A DNA stretch of 12,624 bases from assembly GCF_022511165.1 (NCBI RefSeq), contig NZ_JAFLSB010000040.1, positions 1-12,624 of the forward strand, read 5' to 3'. This document shows, in pieces, positions 6,490-12,624 of this stretch. The position numbers and the translations under genes were made by a program. The stretch comes from Helicobacter sp. Its GTDB lineage: Bacteria > Campylobacterota > Campylobacteria > Campylobacterales > Helicobacteraceae. The notes beneath the pieces are model-generated. The model made no database searches and was not told where the DNA came from. It saw only the letters and a list, made by a program, of their open reading frames with translations. Position 1 is the first letter of the stretch. Each line of letters opens with the position of its first letter.

Positions 6490-7220
6490 TAGAAATTACT
6501 CACACTAACAAGACTTTCCACCAACATCTTGTGCTTAAAGATATTAATTTATCAGTTAAAGATAATGAAATTGTGGCAATTATTGGACCAAGTGGGGCAG
6601 GTAAAAGCACCCTTCTAAGAAGCATCAATCTCCTTGAAAAACCAGATAATGGGCGCATTATCATTGATGAATTAGCACTTGATTTTGCCCATTTTAGCAA
6701 AGAAGAAATGTTTAAATTACGCCAAAAATCTGCTATGGTATTTCAAAATTTTAATCTTTTTGTGAATAAAAATATCCTTGATAATGTGAGCGAAGCCCTT
6801 ATCGTAGTTAAAAAACTCCCCAAAGAAGAGGCAAAGGAAATTGCCATAGAGCAGCTTCAATCTGTGGGTTTAGCTCAAAAGATAAAATCCTACCCTTACG
6901 AGCTAAGCGGAGGGCAGCAACAGAGAGTAGCTATTGCAAGGGCTTTAGCTTTAAATCCAAGTATTATGCTTTTTGATGAACCAACCTCTGCGCTTGATGT
7001 GGAGCTTATTGCTGATGTGCTTGAGGTGATTAAAAATATCAAAGGCAAAACAATGCTCATTGTTACCCACGAACTCAAATTTGCTCGAGCGATTGCGGAT
7101 AGAATTATCTTTATGAGTGAGGGGGAGATTATTGAGCAAGAGCGCGCAGAGATATTTTTTGAATCCCCCAAGCACGAGCGTGTGCGTAATTTCCTTGCTA
7201 AAGTCTCTCAACTTGGCTAG
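6486..7220 (+). CDS. Amino-acid ABC transporter ATP-binding protein
   Basis: A 244-residue cytoplasmic ATPase of the polar amino-acid importer family (GlnQ/HisP/TcyN). All motifs are intact: Walker A GPSGAGKS at 34-41, Q-loop Q87, signature LSGGQ at 140-144, Walker B with D164-E165 (MLFDEP), D-loop SALD, and switch H195 in VTHE. The ATG shares four bases (ATGA, 6486-6489) with the permease stop. It powers uptake by the preceding permease and two binding proteins. It is the last gene of the operon; the next gene points the other way and no strong terminator lies between. Confidence 0.95.
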   Translation: MIEITHTNKTFHQHLVLKDINLSVKDNEIVAIIGPSGAGKSTLLRSINLLEKPDNGRIIIDELALDFAHFSKEEMFKLRQKSAMVFQNFNLFVNKNILDNVSEALIVVKKLPKEEAKEIAIEQLQSVGLAQKIKSYPYELSGGQQQRVAIARALALNPSIMLFDEPTSALDVELIADVLEVIKNIKGKTMLIVTHELKFARAIADRIIFMSEGEIIEQERAEIFFESPKHERVRNFLAKVSQLG

Positions 7221-7380
7221 ATTCTCTTTCTATATATAAAGATTAACTCAGCCTAAAATTTCATCAAGAGAAGTTTTGTCAGCCTACATTCATAAAAAAT
7301 TGGGCAGATTCTAAAAACGCTCAAACATTTGTTTTAAAGAATTCTTAAGGCATCATACAAGCTTTATCAAAAATGCAAAA
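7221..7380. other. Convergent intergenic gap without a clear terminator
   Basis: These 160 bases separate the importer operon from the convergent PP-loop gene. They are AT-rich. The only symmetry noted is AAGAATTCTT at 7337-7346, which has no loop and no T-run. AGATTCT occurs at 7219-7225 and 7306-7312. How the two converging transcripts end is not visible; Rho-dependent ending or overlap is possible. Confidence 0.5.
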
Positions 7381-8430
7381 TCATTGCGTTAAAAGCAAAT
7401 AGCTTTGCGCTCTCTCTCGTTCAAGTGGCGTAAGTTCATAAGTTTCTGTGCCAATTTGCACTTTGTAAGATTTATCTTTTTCTGTCCTTGCATAGCTAAG
7501 CGCGATTTGTCCAGCAAGAAGCTTATCGCTTAAGGTTGCATTAGATTCTACAATACCTATTGGTCCTATGCAATCAAGAAGGGCGATTTGCTCCATTTGT
7601 GGATTTGGCTGTGAAAGCTTGGTATTCTCTTCTTGATTGCGCGCAATAACGCATCTTGCGCCATCTTCTAATACAAGATAGCGTCCAACCTTTATCATCG
7701 CTATATCTTCAAAGTGTATTTGGCGATGAGAGATGAGGTCTTTAATTTTTAAAGCAATAGAATCTTGTGTGAGCAAACAGCCCCCGCCGGGTTTTTCAAA
7801 ATACTTAAAGCCATAATTTTTAATCATCTCAAGCTGTCTTGTCCGCCCTCGCCCACTCACATCAAGCAAGGCTTCTCGATTGACCCAACCCATTTTTTCA
7901 GGAAAACTTGGTTCAAGGAGTTTAGCACTCATAGGGCGCAAAAGGAGTTCATCAAGGTATTGTGGCTTACTTTTATCACTCCCATCGCGCGAGAGAATCT
8001 TATCAAACTTTGTATCCTCTCCAATACGCCGCACAAGTTTTTTGACTTGATCAAGAGCTTCTTTGCGTTGGGATTTAGGGCGCTGTCCTAGCACTTCACC
8101 ACTCACAACAAAATCCGCTCCCACCTCAAGCAGATATGAAAAGGCATTGCTAAACATATTGGCGTGGCAATCGATGCAGGGATTGAAATATTTGCCATAT
8201 CCATATTTTGGCTTAAAAAGCACATCATTAAAAAATTGTCGCTTAATATCTAAAATTTTAAGCTCTACTGGAATCTGCGCGGTGGCATTTTGAAAATAGG
8301 CAAGCTTGTCTTTATTGCCTCCAAAGCCAATATCAAAATGCAGGGCAATAACATCAATACCCTGATCCTTGAGGAGTTTCATTGAGATGAGGCTATCACA
8401 GCCTCCGCTAAAAAGTGCTAATGCTAACAT
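7381..8430 (-). CDS. PP-loop ATPase, predicted tRNA thiolation enzyme (MnmA/ThiI-like, NFACT-R-type C-terminus)
   Basis: A 349-residue protein that starts directly with the PP-loop FSGGCDS (residues 7-13), which binds ATP and adenylates a substrate, as in MnmA, ThiI and related tRNA sulfur-transfer enzymes. Further marks are NPCIDCH (C85, C88), the MnmA-like GEVLGQRPKSQ (111-121), and C218 in PGGGCLLT at the start of the C-terminal part. From about 215 on it resembles the NFACT-R-type RNA-binding region found fused to such PP-loop domains. The likely role is 2- or 4-thiouridine formation in tRNA; the exact nucleoside is not known. The ATG (8428-8430) lies inside the end of dnaG, overlapping by 23 bases, with AAGGAG (8448-8443 on the minus strand) 12 bases upstream, so it is probably co-transcribed with dnaG. 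Confidence 0.8.
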   Translation of the reverse strand: MLALALFSGGCDSLISMKLLKDQGIDVIALHFDIGFGGNKDKLAYFQNATAQIPVELKILDIKRQFFNDVLFKPKYGYGKYFNPCIDCHANMFSNAFSYLLEVGADFVVSGEVLGQRPKSQRKEALDQVKKLVRRIGEDTKFDKILSRDGSDKSKPQYLDELLLRPMSAKLLEPSFPEKMGWVNREALLDVSGRGRTRQLEMIKNYGFKYFEKPGGGCLLTQDSIALKIKDLISHRQIHFEDIAMIKVGRYLVLEDGARCVIARNQEENTKLSQPNPQMEQIALLDCIGPIGIVESNATLSDKLLAGQIALSYARTEKDKSYKVQIGTETYELTPLERERAQSYLLLTQ

Positions 8431-10060
8431 AGGGCAGTAATTCTCCTTGTTTGAGTTGAATAATTTTATGTCTTACATCTTTAATAAGCTCATTTTTGCG
8501 TTGCAAACTCAATGTTTGAATCTGCGGAATGCTTGTTAAAAGACGCGTGTAGGCTTGAGCGATAAATAATCTTAAATGCTCTTTGAGCGTAGGCAAATCA
8601 GGAAGAGCCTTGATACTCTCGTTAAGTGAGATGCCTAAAAGCTGCTCATATTGCTTATTCATAAGGAGTATAAAAGATTCTTTATGTGCAGCAAAAATCG
8701 AAGAATCAATATACTCAATCGCAAAATCAATAAGTTCAGGTTGCTCAAGAAAAGTCTTAAGCAAAGTAAGTTCAGCAAAATCTTGGCTTTGCGTGATGAG
8801 ATGTGGCGAAGGGGCAGGAACTTGTGTGCGATCGGTATGAATAAGACGCGTGGGCAAAGAGAGCAATCGTGCCAAAAAAGGCTTATATTCTTCTTGCAAA
8901 AGCGGACTTAATGTGTGAAGAAATTGCGTAGATTGAGCAAGGGCTTTTTCCTTTTCCAAGGGATTTTCAATAGCATAGCTTTGAGCAATATGGGTAAGGA
9001 CAAACTCAATGAAAGGTATAGGCGTAGCAAAAATCTCATTGAGTTCATTAATTTGCTTGTTTGCCACCATATCGGCAGGATCTGCACCACCTTCAAAAAT
9101 TACCACACCACCATCACAGCCCTCTTTAGCAAGCATTTTTGCAGCTTTGAAAGCAGCATTTATCCCGGCTTTATCTCCATCATAGCTTAAGATGATTTTT
9201 GGCTCACCTTTGCGCAAAAGTGGAAAATGCTCTTTGGTTAATGCTGTGCCAAGTGTAGCCACAGCACAATCAAATCCTGCCTGATGAAGCATTATCACAT
9301 CAAGATAGCCCTCGCATACAATGATTTTTTTTTGCTTATAAATTTTGTCCTTAGCGATGTAGTAGCCATAAAGGAGTTGAGATTTATTAAAGATTCTGCT
9401 TTGAGGAGAGTTAATGTATTTTGCATTTGCACCGCTCATTGTGCGCCCACCAAAGCCCACAACTTTGCCACTTGAAGAGTGTATAGGGAAGATGATTCTA
9501 TCACTAAAACGCGCATAATCGCGTCCATTATCGCGTCCAATAACGCCAAACTCTAAGCACTCTTCTTTATCAAGCGTCCGCTCTCTAATAAAATTTAAAA
9601 TCTCAAAACTTGCCCCACAATAACCTAAACGAAATTTCTCAATGCTTGCATTTGATACCTGACGCGAGGCAAGATACTCAAGTGAGGGCTTATGAGAGAG
9701 GAGGCATTTTTGATAAAAACGCATTATTTCATTGAGTACATTTGAATCTGCCTTTTTCTCATAGCCCCTTTCCCACTCAAGTGTAAAATTGCTCATTGCG
9801 GCGATTTTTTCCACACTCTCTATGAAGCTTAGTTTCTCATATTCCATAAGAAAATTTATCGCATCACCACCCACGCCACAGCCATAGCAATGATAGAATC
9901 CTTTCACGGGATTAACAACAAAACTTGCGGTTTTTTCATTATGAAAGGGGCAACACGCAAGGTAGTTACTCCCTGATTTTTTAAGCTCCACATATGCACC
10001 TATAATATCTACGATATTGATGTGTTGCTTGAGATTTTCTATTGAATGCTTACTTACCAT
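8408..10060 (-). CDS. dnaG: DNA primase DnaG
   Basis: A 550-residue primase that makes RNA primers for replication in contact with the DnaB helicase. The N-terminal CHC2 zinc domain has C37, H40, C58 and C61 (CCPFHNEKTASF...YHCYGCG). The RNA-polymerase core follows, with FPIHSSSGKVVGFGGR near 191-206. The Toprim centre has EGYLDV at 250-255, YDGDKAG with D294 and D296, and the later DPAD with D327 and D330. Residues from about 440 form the poorly conserved helicase-binding region. Length is usual for campylobacterial primases. I chose ATG 10060 rather than the in-frame TTG at 10063; the ribosome site is weak (CAAGG at 10077-10073). The 3' end overlaps the PP-loop gene. It is divergent from groES. 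Confidence 0.96.
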   Translation of the reverse strand: MVSKHSIENLKQHINIVDIIGAYVELKKSGSNYLACCPFHNEKTASFVVNPVKGFYHCYGCGVGGDAINFLMEYEKLSFIESVEKIAAMSNFTLEWERGYEKKADSNVLNEIMRFYQKCLLSHKPSLEYLASRQVSNASIEKFRLGYCGASFEILNFIRERTLDKEECLEFGVIGRDNGRDYARFSDRIIFPIHSSSGKVVGFGGRTMSGANAKYINSPQSRIFNKSQLLYGYYIAKDKIYKQKKIIVCEGYLDVIMLHQAGFDCAVATLGTALTKEHFPLLRKGEPKIILSYDGDKAGINAAFKAAKMLAKEGCDGGVVIFEGGADPADMVANKQINELNEIFATPIPFIEFVLTHIAQSYAIENPLEKEKALAQSTQFLHTLSPLLQEEYKPFLARLLSLPTRLIHTDRTQVPAPSPHLITQSQDFAELTLLKTFLEQPELIDFAIEYIDSSIFAAHKESFILLMNKQYEQLLGISLNESIKALPDLPTLKEHLRLFIAQAYTRLLTSIPQIQTLSLQRKNELIKDVRHKIIQLKQGELLPYVSISTF

Positions 10061-10099
10061 CAATTTATATAGCCTTGTTTTACCCTAAGATTCGTTACC

Positions 10100-10119
10100 C
10101 TTGAGGGATTGTGCTCAAA
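10100..10119. promoter_or_regulatory. HAIR-like inverted repeat, possible HspR site
   Basis: CTTGAG (10100-10105) and CTCAA (10114-10118) form an inverted repeat resembling the HspR operator HAIR (CTTGAGT-N7-ACTCAAG). The inner spacing is 8 rather than 9 bases, and the outer right base is A instead of G. In H. pylori the groE operon is controlled by HspR together with HrcA, with HspR binding upstream. Here the motif sits about 140 bases upstream of the groES -35 box and about 40 from the dnaG start. It overlaps the small palindrome CCCTTGAGGG. Identification is tentative. Confidence 0.3.
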
Positions 10120-10259
10120 TCAAAAATATGAGTAAAAATTGTATAAAAAAAAAGCTTAAGCTCTCTATTGAATGGCTATATTTTAAAAGTTTATAGAATC
10201 TAGCATATATAAGTTTAGTTCATTACACTAAGATTTATTTATAAATTATCTATAAAGTA

Positions 10260-10288
10260 TTGACTTGTTTAACAAAAATATATAAAAT
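10260..10288 (+). promoter_or_regulatory. Candidate groESL promoter
   Basis: TTGACT at 10260-10265 matches the housekeeping -35 in five of six positions. TAAAAT at 10283-10288 lies 17 bases downstream as -10; TATAAA at 10281-10286 is an overlapping option with a 15-base spacer. Transcription would start near 10295, right over the CIRCE-like repeat, the usual relation for HrcA-controlled chaperone promoters. A leader of about 65 nt would precede the groES ATG. Confidence 0.55.
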
Positions 10289-10289
10289 T

Positions 10290-10315
10290 CTCGCACTTCA
10301 AAAATTAAGTGCTAG
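10290..10315. promoter_or_regulatory. CIRCE-like inverted repeat, probable HrcA operator of groESL
   Basis: GCACTT (10293-10298) and AAGTGC (10307-10312) are exact reverse complements, extended by CT/AG across one mismatch. The right arm AGTGCTAG matches the CIRCE half-site GAGTGCTAA well; the left arm CTCGCACTT is more degenerate. Between GCACT and AGTGC there are 10 bases, whereas standard CIRCE has 11. Position over the expected transcript start and directly before groES supports HrcA repression of the chaperonin operon. HrcA itself is not encoded in this window. Confidence 0.5.
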
Positions 10316-10358
10316 TTTTTGATTATTTTTGATATATTTTTATAATAAAGGAGTTCGT

Positions 10359-10631
10359 ATGAAATTTAGACCTCTGGGCGAGAGAGTTCTTGTAGAGCGC
10401 GTTGAGGAAGATACCAAAACAAGTTCAGGCATTATTATTCCTGATAATGCAAAAGAAAAACCTCTCATAGGTATTGTAAAAGCAGTGAGCGCAAAACTTA
10501 AAAATGACAAAGTGTTAAAAGAAAATGACAAAGTCGTGTTTGGTAAATATAAGGGCGCAGAAATTAAACTAGATTCTAAGGAATATATGGTTTTAGAGCT
10601 AGATGATATTTTGGGCGTTATTGAGAAATAA
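10359..10631 (+). CDS. groES: Co-chaperonin GroES
   Basis: A 90-residue GroES that caps the GroEL ring. It starts MKFRPLGERVLVERVEE, with the mobile loop around residues 16-33 including the hydrophobic tripeptide III at 25-27 that contacts GroEL, then IGIVKAVS and a C-terminal YMVLELDDILGVI. I chose ATG 10359 because AAGGAG (10348-10353) sits 5 bases upstream; the frame runs back to 10329 without support. It ends without the His/Cys-rich metal-binding extension of H. pylori GroES. groEL follows after 23 bases in the same operon. Confidence 0.97.
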   Translation: MKFRPLGERVLVERVEEDTKTSSGIIIPDNAKEKPLIGIVKAVSAKLKNDKVLKENDKVVFGKYKGAEIKLDSKEYMVLELDDILGVIEK

Positions 10632-10654
10632 ATTAAGATTTAAGGAGTAATACA

Positions 10655-12292
10655 ATGGCAAGTAAAGAAATTCATTTTTCGGATTCTGCACGAAATAGAT
10701 TATATGAGGGCATTAAGCAATTAAATGATGCGGTAAAAGTTACTATGGGACCAAAGGGGCGCAATGTGCTTATTCAAAAAAGCTATGGTGCACCAACTAT
10801 TACAAAAGATGGCGTATCTGTGGCAAAAGAAATTGAGCTTGCAGATCCTATTGCCAATATGGGCGCACAGCTTGTTAAAGAAGTAGCGAGCAAAACAGCT
10901 GATGCAGCAGGAGATGGCACAACAACAGCCACTGTTCTTGCGCATAGCATTTTCAAAGAAGGCTTGCGTAATATCACAGCAGGGGCGAATCCCATTGAAG
11001 TAAAGCGTGGTATGGACAAGGCAAGTGAAGCTATTATTGCCGAGCTTAAAAAGGCAAGCAAAAAAGTCGGTGGTAAAGCTGAAATCGCACAAGTAGCAAC
11101 TATTTCTGCAAATTCTGATGAAAAAGTAGGTGCGCTCATTGCAGAGGCTATGGAAAAAGTAGGCAAAGATGGTGTTATCACGGTAGAAGAGGCAAAAGGG
11201 ATTAATGATGAGCTAAGCGTGGTTGAGGGTATGCAATTTGATAGAGGCTACCTCTCTGCATATTTTGTAACTAATACCGACAAAATGACTGCACAGCTTG
11301 AAAATGCCTATGTGCTTTTAACAGATAAAAAAATCTCAAATATGAAAGAGATTCTACCTTTGCTTGAGGCAACTATGCAAAGTGGCAAACCGCTTTTAAT
11401 TATCGCTGAAGATATTGAAGGCGAGGCTTTAACAACATTGGTTGTGAATAAATTGCGTGGTGTGCTTAATGTATCTGCAGTGAAAGCACCCGGCTTTGGC
11501 GATAGACGCAAGGCAATGCTCCAAGATATTGCTATCCTTACAGGTGGGCAAGTGATTAGTGAAGAGCTTGGAAAAACTCTTGAGGCAGCTACACTTGCGG
11601 ATTTAGGAAGTGCTGCTCGCATTGTGATTGATAAAGATAATACAACAATCGTTGATGGCAAGGGCAAAGCAAAAGATGTAAAAGATAGAATCGCTCAAAT
11701 CAAAACTGAAATTGAAAATACCACAAGCGATTACGATAGAGAAAAACTCCAAGAAAGATTAGCAAAATTGAGCGGTGGTGTGGCAGTGATTAAGGTAGGC
11801 GCGGCAAGTGAAGTAGAGATGAAAGAGAAAAAAGATCGCGTAGATGATGCACTCTCTGCGACAAAAGCAGCAGTTGATGAGGGTATTGTGATTGGCGGTG
11901 GTTCGGCTCTTATCCGCGCTTCTCAAAAAGTCAAACTTAGCCTCAAAGGTGATGAAGCCATTGGTTATGATATTATTAAGCGTGCTATTAAAGCTCCACT
12001 TGGGCAAATTGCCAAAAATGCCGGCTATGATGCGGGTGTAGTTATCAATGAAGTAGAGAAAAATGCTAAAGATAATTTTGGTTTCAATGCAACAACAGGT
12101 GCGTATGTGGATATGTTTAAAGAGGGTATTATCGACCCGCTCAAAGTTACACGCGTGGCGTTGCAAAATGCCGTGTCGGTTTCAAGTTTGCTTTTAACTA
12201 CTGAAGCAGCTATTAATGAAATCAAAGAAGACAAACCAGCTCCAGCAATGCCAGATATGGGTGGAATGGGCGGTATGGGTGGAATGATGTAA
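10655..12292 (+). CDS. groEL: Chaperonin GroEL (Hsp60)
   Basis: A full-length 545-residue GroEL that folds proteins inside a double-ring chamber with GroES. Nucleotide-site marks fall at the same numbers as in E. coli: MGPKGRNV near 31-38, DGTTT at 87-91 and the catalytic D398 in VDDAL. IGGGSAL follows in the second equatorial part, and the protein ends in the Gly-Gly-Met repeat tail typical of bacterial GroEL. AAGGAG at 10642-10647 sits 7 bases before the ATG. It is co-transcribed with groES. A C8T8 tract begins one base after the stop. Confidence 0.98.
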   Translation: MASKEIHFSDSARNRLYEGIKQLNDAVKVTMGPKGRNVLIQKSYGAPTITKDGVSVAKEIELADPIANMGAQLVKEVASKTADAAGDGTTTATVLAHSIFKEGLRNITAGANPIEVKRGMDKASEAIIAELKKASKKVGGKAEIAQVATISANSDEKVGALIAEAMEKVGKDGVITVEEAKGINDELSVVEGMQFDRGYLSAYFVTNTDKMTAQLENAYVLLTDKKISNMKEILPLLEATMQSGKPLLIIAEDIEGEALTTLVVNKLRGVLNVSAVKAPGFGDRRKAMLQDIAILTGGQVISEELGKTLEAATLADLGSAARIVIDKDNTTIVDGKGKAKDVKDRIAQIKTEIENTTSDYDREKLQERLAKLSGGVAVIKVGAASEVEMKEKKDRVDDALSATKAAVDEGIVIGGGSALIRASQKVKLSLKGDEAIGYDIIKRAIKAPLGQIAKNAGYDAGVVINEVEKNAKDNFGFNATTGAYVDMFKEGIIDPLKVTRVALQNAVSVSSLLLTTEAAINEIKEDKPAPAMPDMGGMGGMGGMM

Positions 12293-12309
12293 TCCCCCCC
12301 CTTTTTTTT
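12277..12309 (+). terminator. Possible terminator built on the groEL GGM tail and C8T8 tract
   Basis: Directly after the groEL stop come eight C (12294-12301) and eight T (12302-12309). The coding GGGTGG at 12277-12282 could pair with the C-run (one mismatch) across an 11-base loop and be followed by a U8 run. This would make a weak intrinsic terminator that reaches into the coding sequence. The stem is imperfect, so the call is tentative; a stronger terminator lies at 12347-12388. Confidence 0.3.
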
Positions 12310-12346
12310 CATAATAAATGTTTATAACAAAAGTAGTGCTTTAACG

Positions 12347-12388
12347 AGGGCGTAGTAACGCTTTGGGGCTTAATGCCCCGCCCTTTTT
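12347..12388 (+). terminator. Terminator hairpin downstream of groEL
   Basis: The perfect stem GGGGC/GCCCC (12365-12369/12375-12379, loop TTAAT) is followed by GCCC and then five T (12384-12388). A longer alternative stem pairs AGGGC (12347-12351) with GCCCT (12380-12384). A small hairpin GCGT/ACGC (12350-12353/12358-12361) lies inside that outer stem. GC content and the closing T-run fit an intrinsic terminator of the groESL operon, or the 3' end of a small RNA started at a -10-like TATAAC (12323-12328). Confidence 0.6.
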
Positions 12389-12426
12389 GGTTGTATCAAT
12401 AGTTTTTTATTTTGTATTTCTTCTCA

Positions 12427-12452
12427 ATTCTAGCCTCAACAAAGGCTAGAAT
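12427..12452. repeat. Perfect 10-bp inverted repeat
   Basis: ATTCTAGCCT (12427-12436) and AGGCTAGAAT (12443-12452) are perfect reverse complements around a 6-base loop. No long T-run follows on either strand, though short T-rich stretches do. It could be a bidirectional transcript-end hairpin between groEL and the next gene. Its right end overlaps an AGAATCT word (12448-12454). Confidence 0.4.
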
Positions 12453-12518
12453 CTTTAATTTGCCTAAAATATACCCATTCCTTAATATTTGATATAAAAA
12501 TTTACTTCTGCTATACTC

Positions 12519-12624
12519 TTGCATTATTTTATATATAGAAATCCCATTTATACACATTTAGCCGATAAACTTAAAGCAAGAATCTATATCCATACACTTT
12601 TGCAAGAGAGTAATAATACTCACA
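12519..12624 (+). CDS. Partial frame resembling TupA-like ATP-grasp/glycan-modifying proteins, N-terminus apparently missing
   Basis: The frame is open from 12498 (after TAA 12495-12497) to the window edge; the first usable start is TTG 12519. The peptide contains RNPIYTHLADKLKARIYI, which resembles the conserved 'R.PLYT.LADK..VREYI' segment near the N-terminal side of TupA-like ATP-grasp proteins, often found in polysaccharide loci. The block normally before it (FNEK.QW.K.Y type) is not in this or neighbouring frames, and no ribosome site is present. So it may be a 5'-truncated gene or a decayed copy. Only about 35 residues are visible; the assignment rests on pattern memory. Confidence 0.35.
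   Translation, partial: MHYFIYRNPIYTHLADKLKARIYIHTLLQESNNTH

Noticed and set aside
10144..10162. Palindrome AGCTTAAGCT next to A9 as a minus-strand terminator
   Set aside because: It leaves only a 3-6 bp stem with G-U pairs and lies upstream of dnaG, where no minus-strand transcript is expected to end.
12561..12568. GCCGATAA, an exact match to a sigma-28 -10 word
   Set aside because: No TAAA-type -35 is found at the right distance upstream, and the word lies inside the likely TupA-like reading frame as Ala-Asp-Lys codons.

Overview
The window looks like chromosome of an enterohepatic-type Helicobacter or a close campylobacterial relative. Reasons: AT-rich DNA with strong AAGGAG ribosome sites, campylobacterial-type DnaG and GroEL sequences, a short 90-residue GroES without the His/Cys-rich metal tail of H. 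pylori, and very frequent AGATTCT/AGAATCT words. The species call is inference from protein character; no database was searched.

Left half (about 245-7220, all + strand): a metabolic and uptake island. A palindrome-rich leader precedes an NtaA/SnaA/DszA-type FMN monooxygenase (357-1781). Next come a remnant of a membrane transporter (1750-1875), a RimK/glutathione-synthetase-like ATP-grasp ligase (1899-2894) and an SsuD/SfnG-type FMN monooxygenase (2906-3928). After a 267-nt gap with a candidate promoter and several hairpins comes a complete polar amino-acid ABC importer: two periplasmic binding proteins, one permease and one ATPase (4196-7220). The combination recalls the Bacillus subtilis ytmI operon (TcyJKLMN cystine importer with YtmO and YtnJ monooxygenases) and the yxe operon, which salvage sulfur from S-substituted cysteines. 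My inference is that this is a Helicobacter version of such a route, with an ATP-grasp ligase present where the Bacillus pathway uses N-acetylation enzymes. No acetyltransferase, deacetylase or flavin reductase is in the window.

Middle (7381-10060, - strand): housekeeping genes. dnaG (primase) overlaps by 23 bases a PP-loop ATPase of the tRNA-thiolation type (MnmA/ThiI-like with a C-terminal RNA-binding-like region). These converge on the ABC operon, with about 160 nt between that show no convincing terminator.

Right part (10061-12624): a 298-nt divergent region between dnaG and groES with a promoter and candidate heat-shock operators (one CIRCE-like, one HAIR-like, both with a spacer one base short), then groES-groEL. 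Past groEL are a C8T8 tract, a strong terminator hairpin (or small RNA) and a second hairpin. A reading frame resembling the TupA-like ATP-grasp family runs off the right edge and seems to lack its usual N-terminus.
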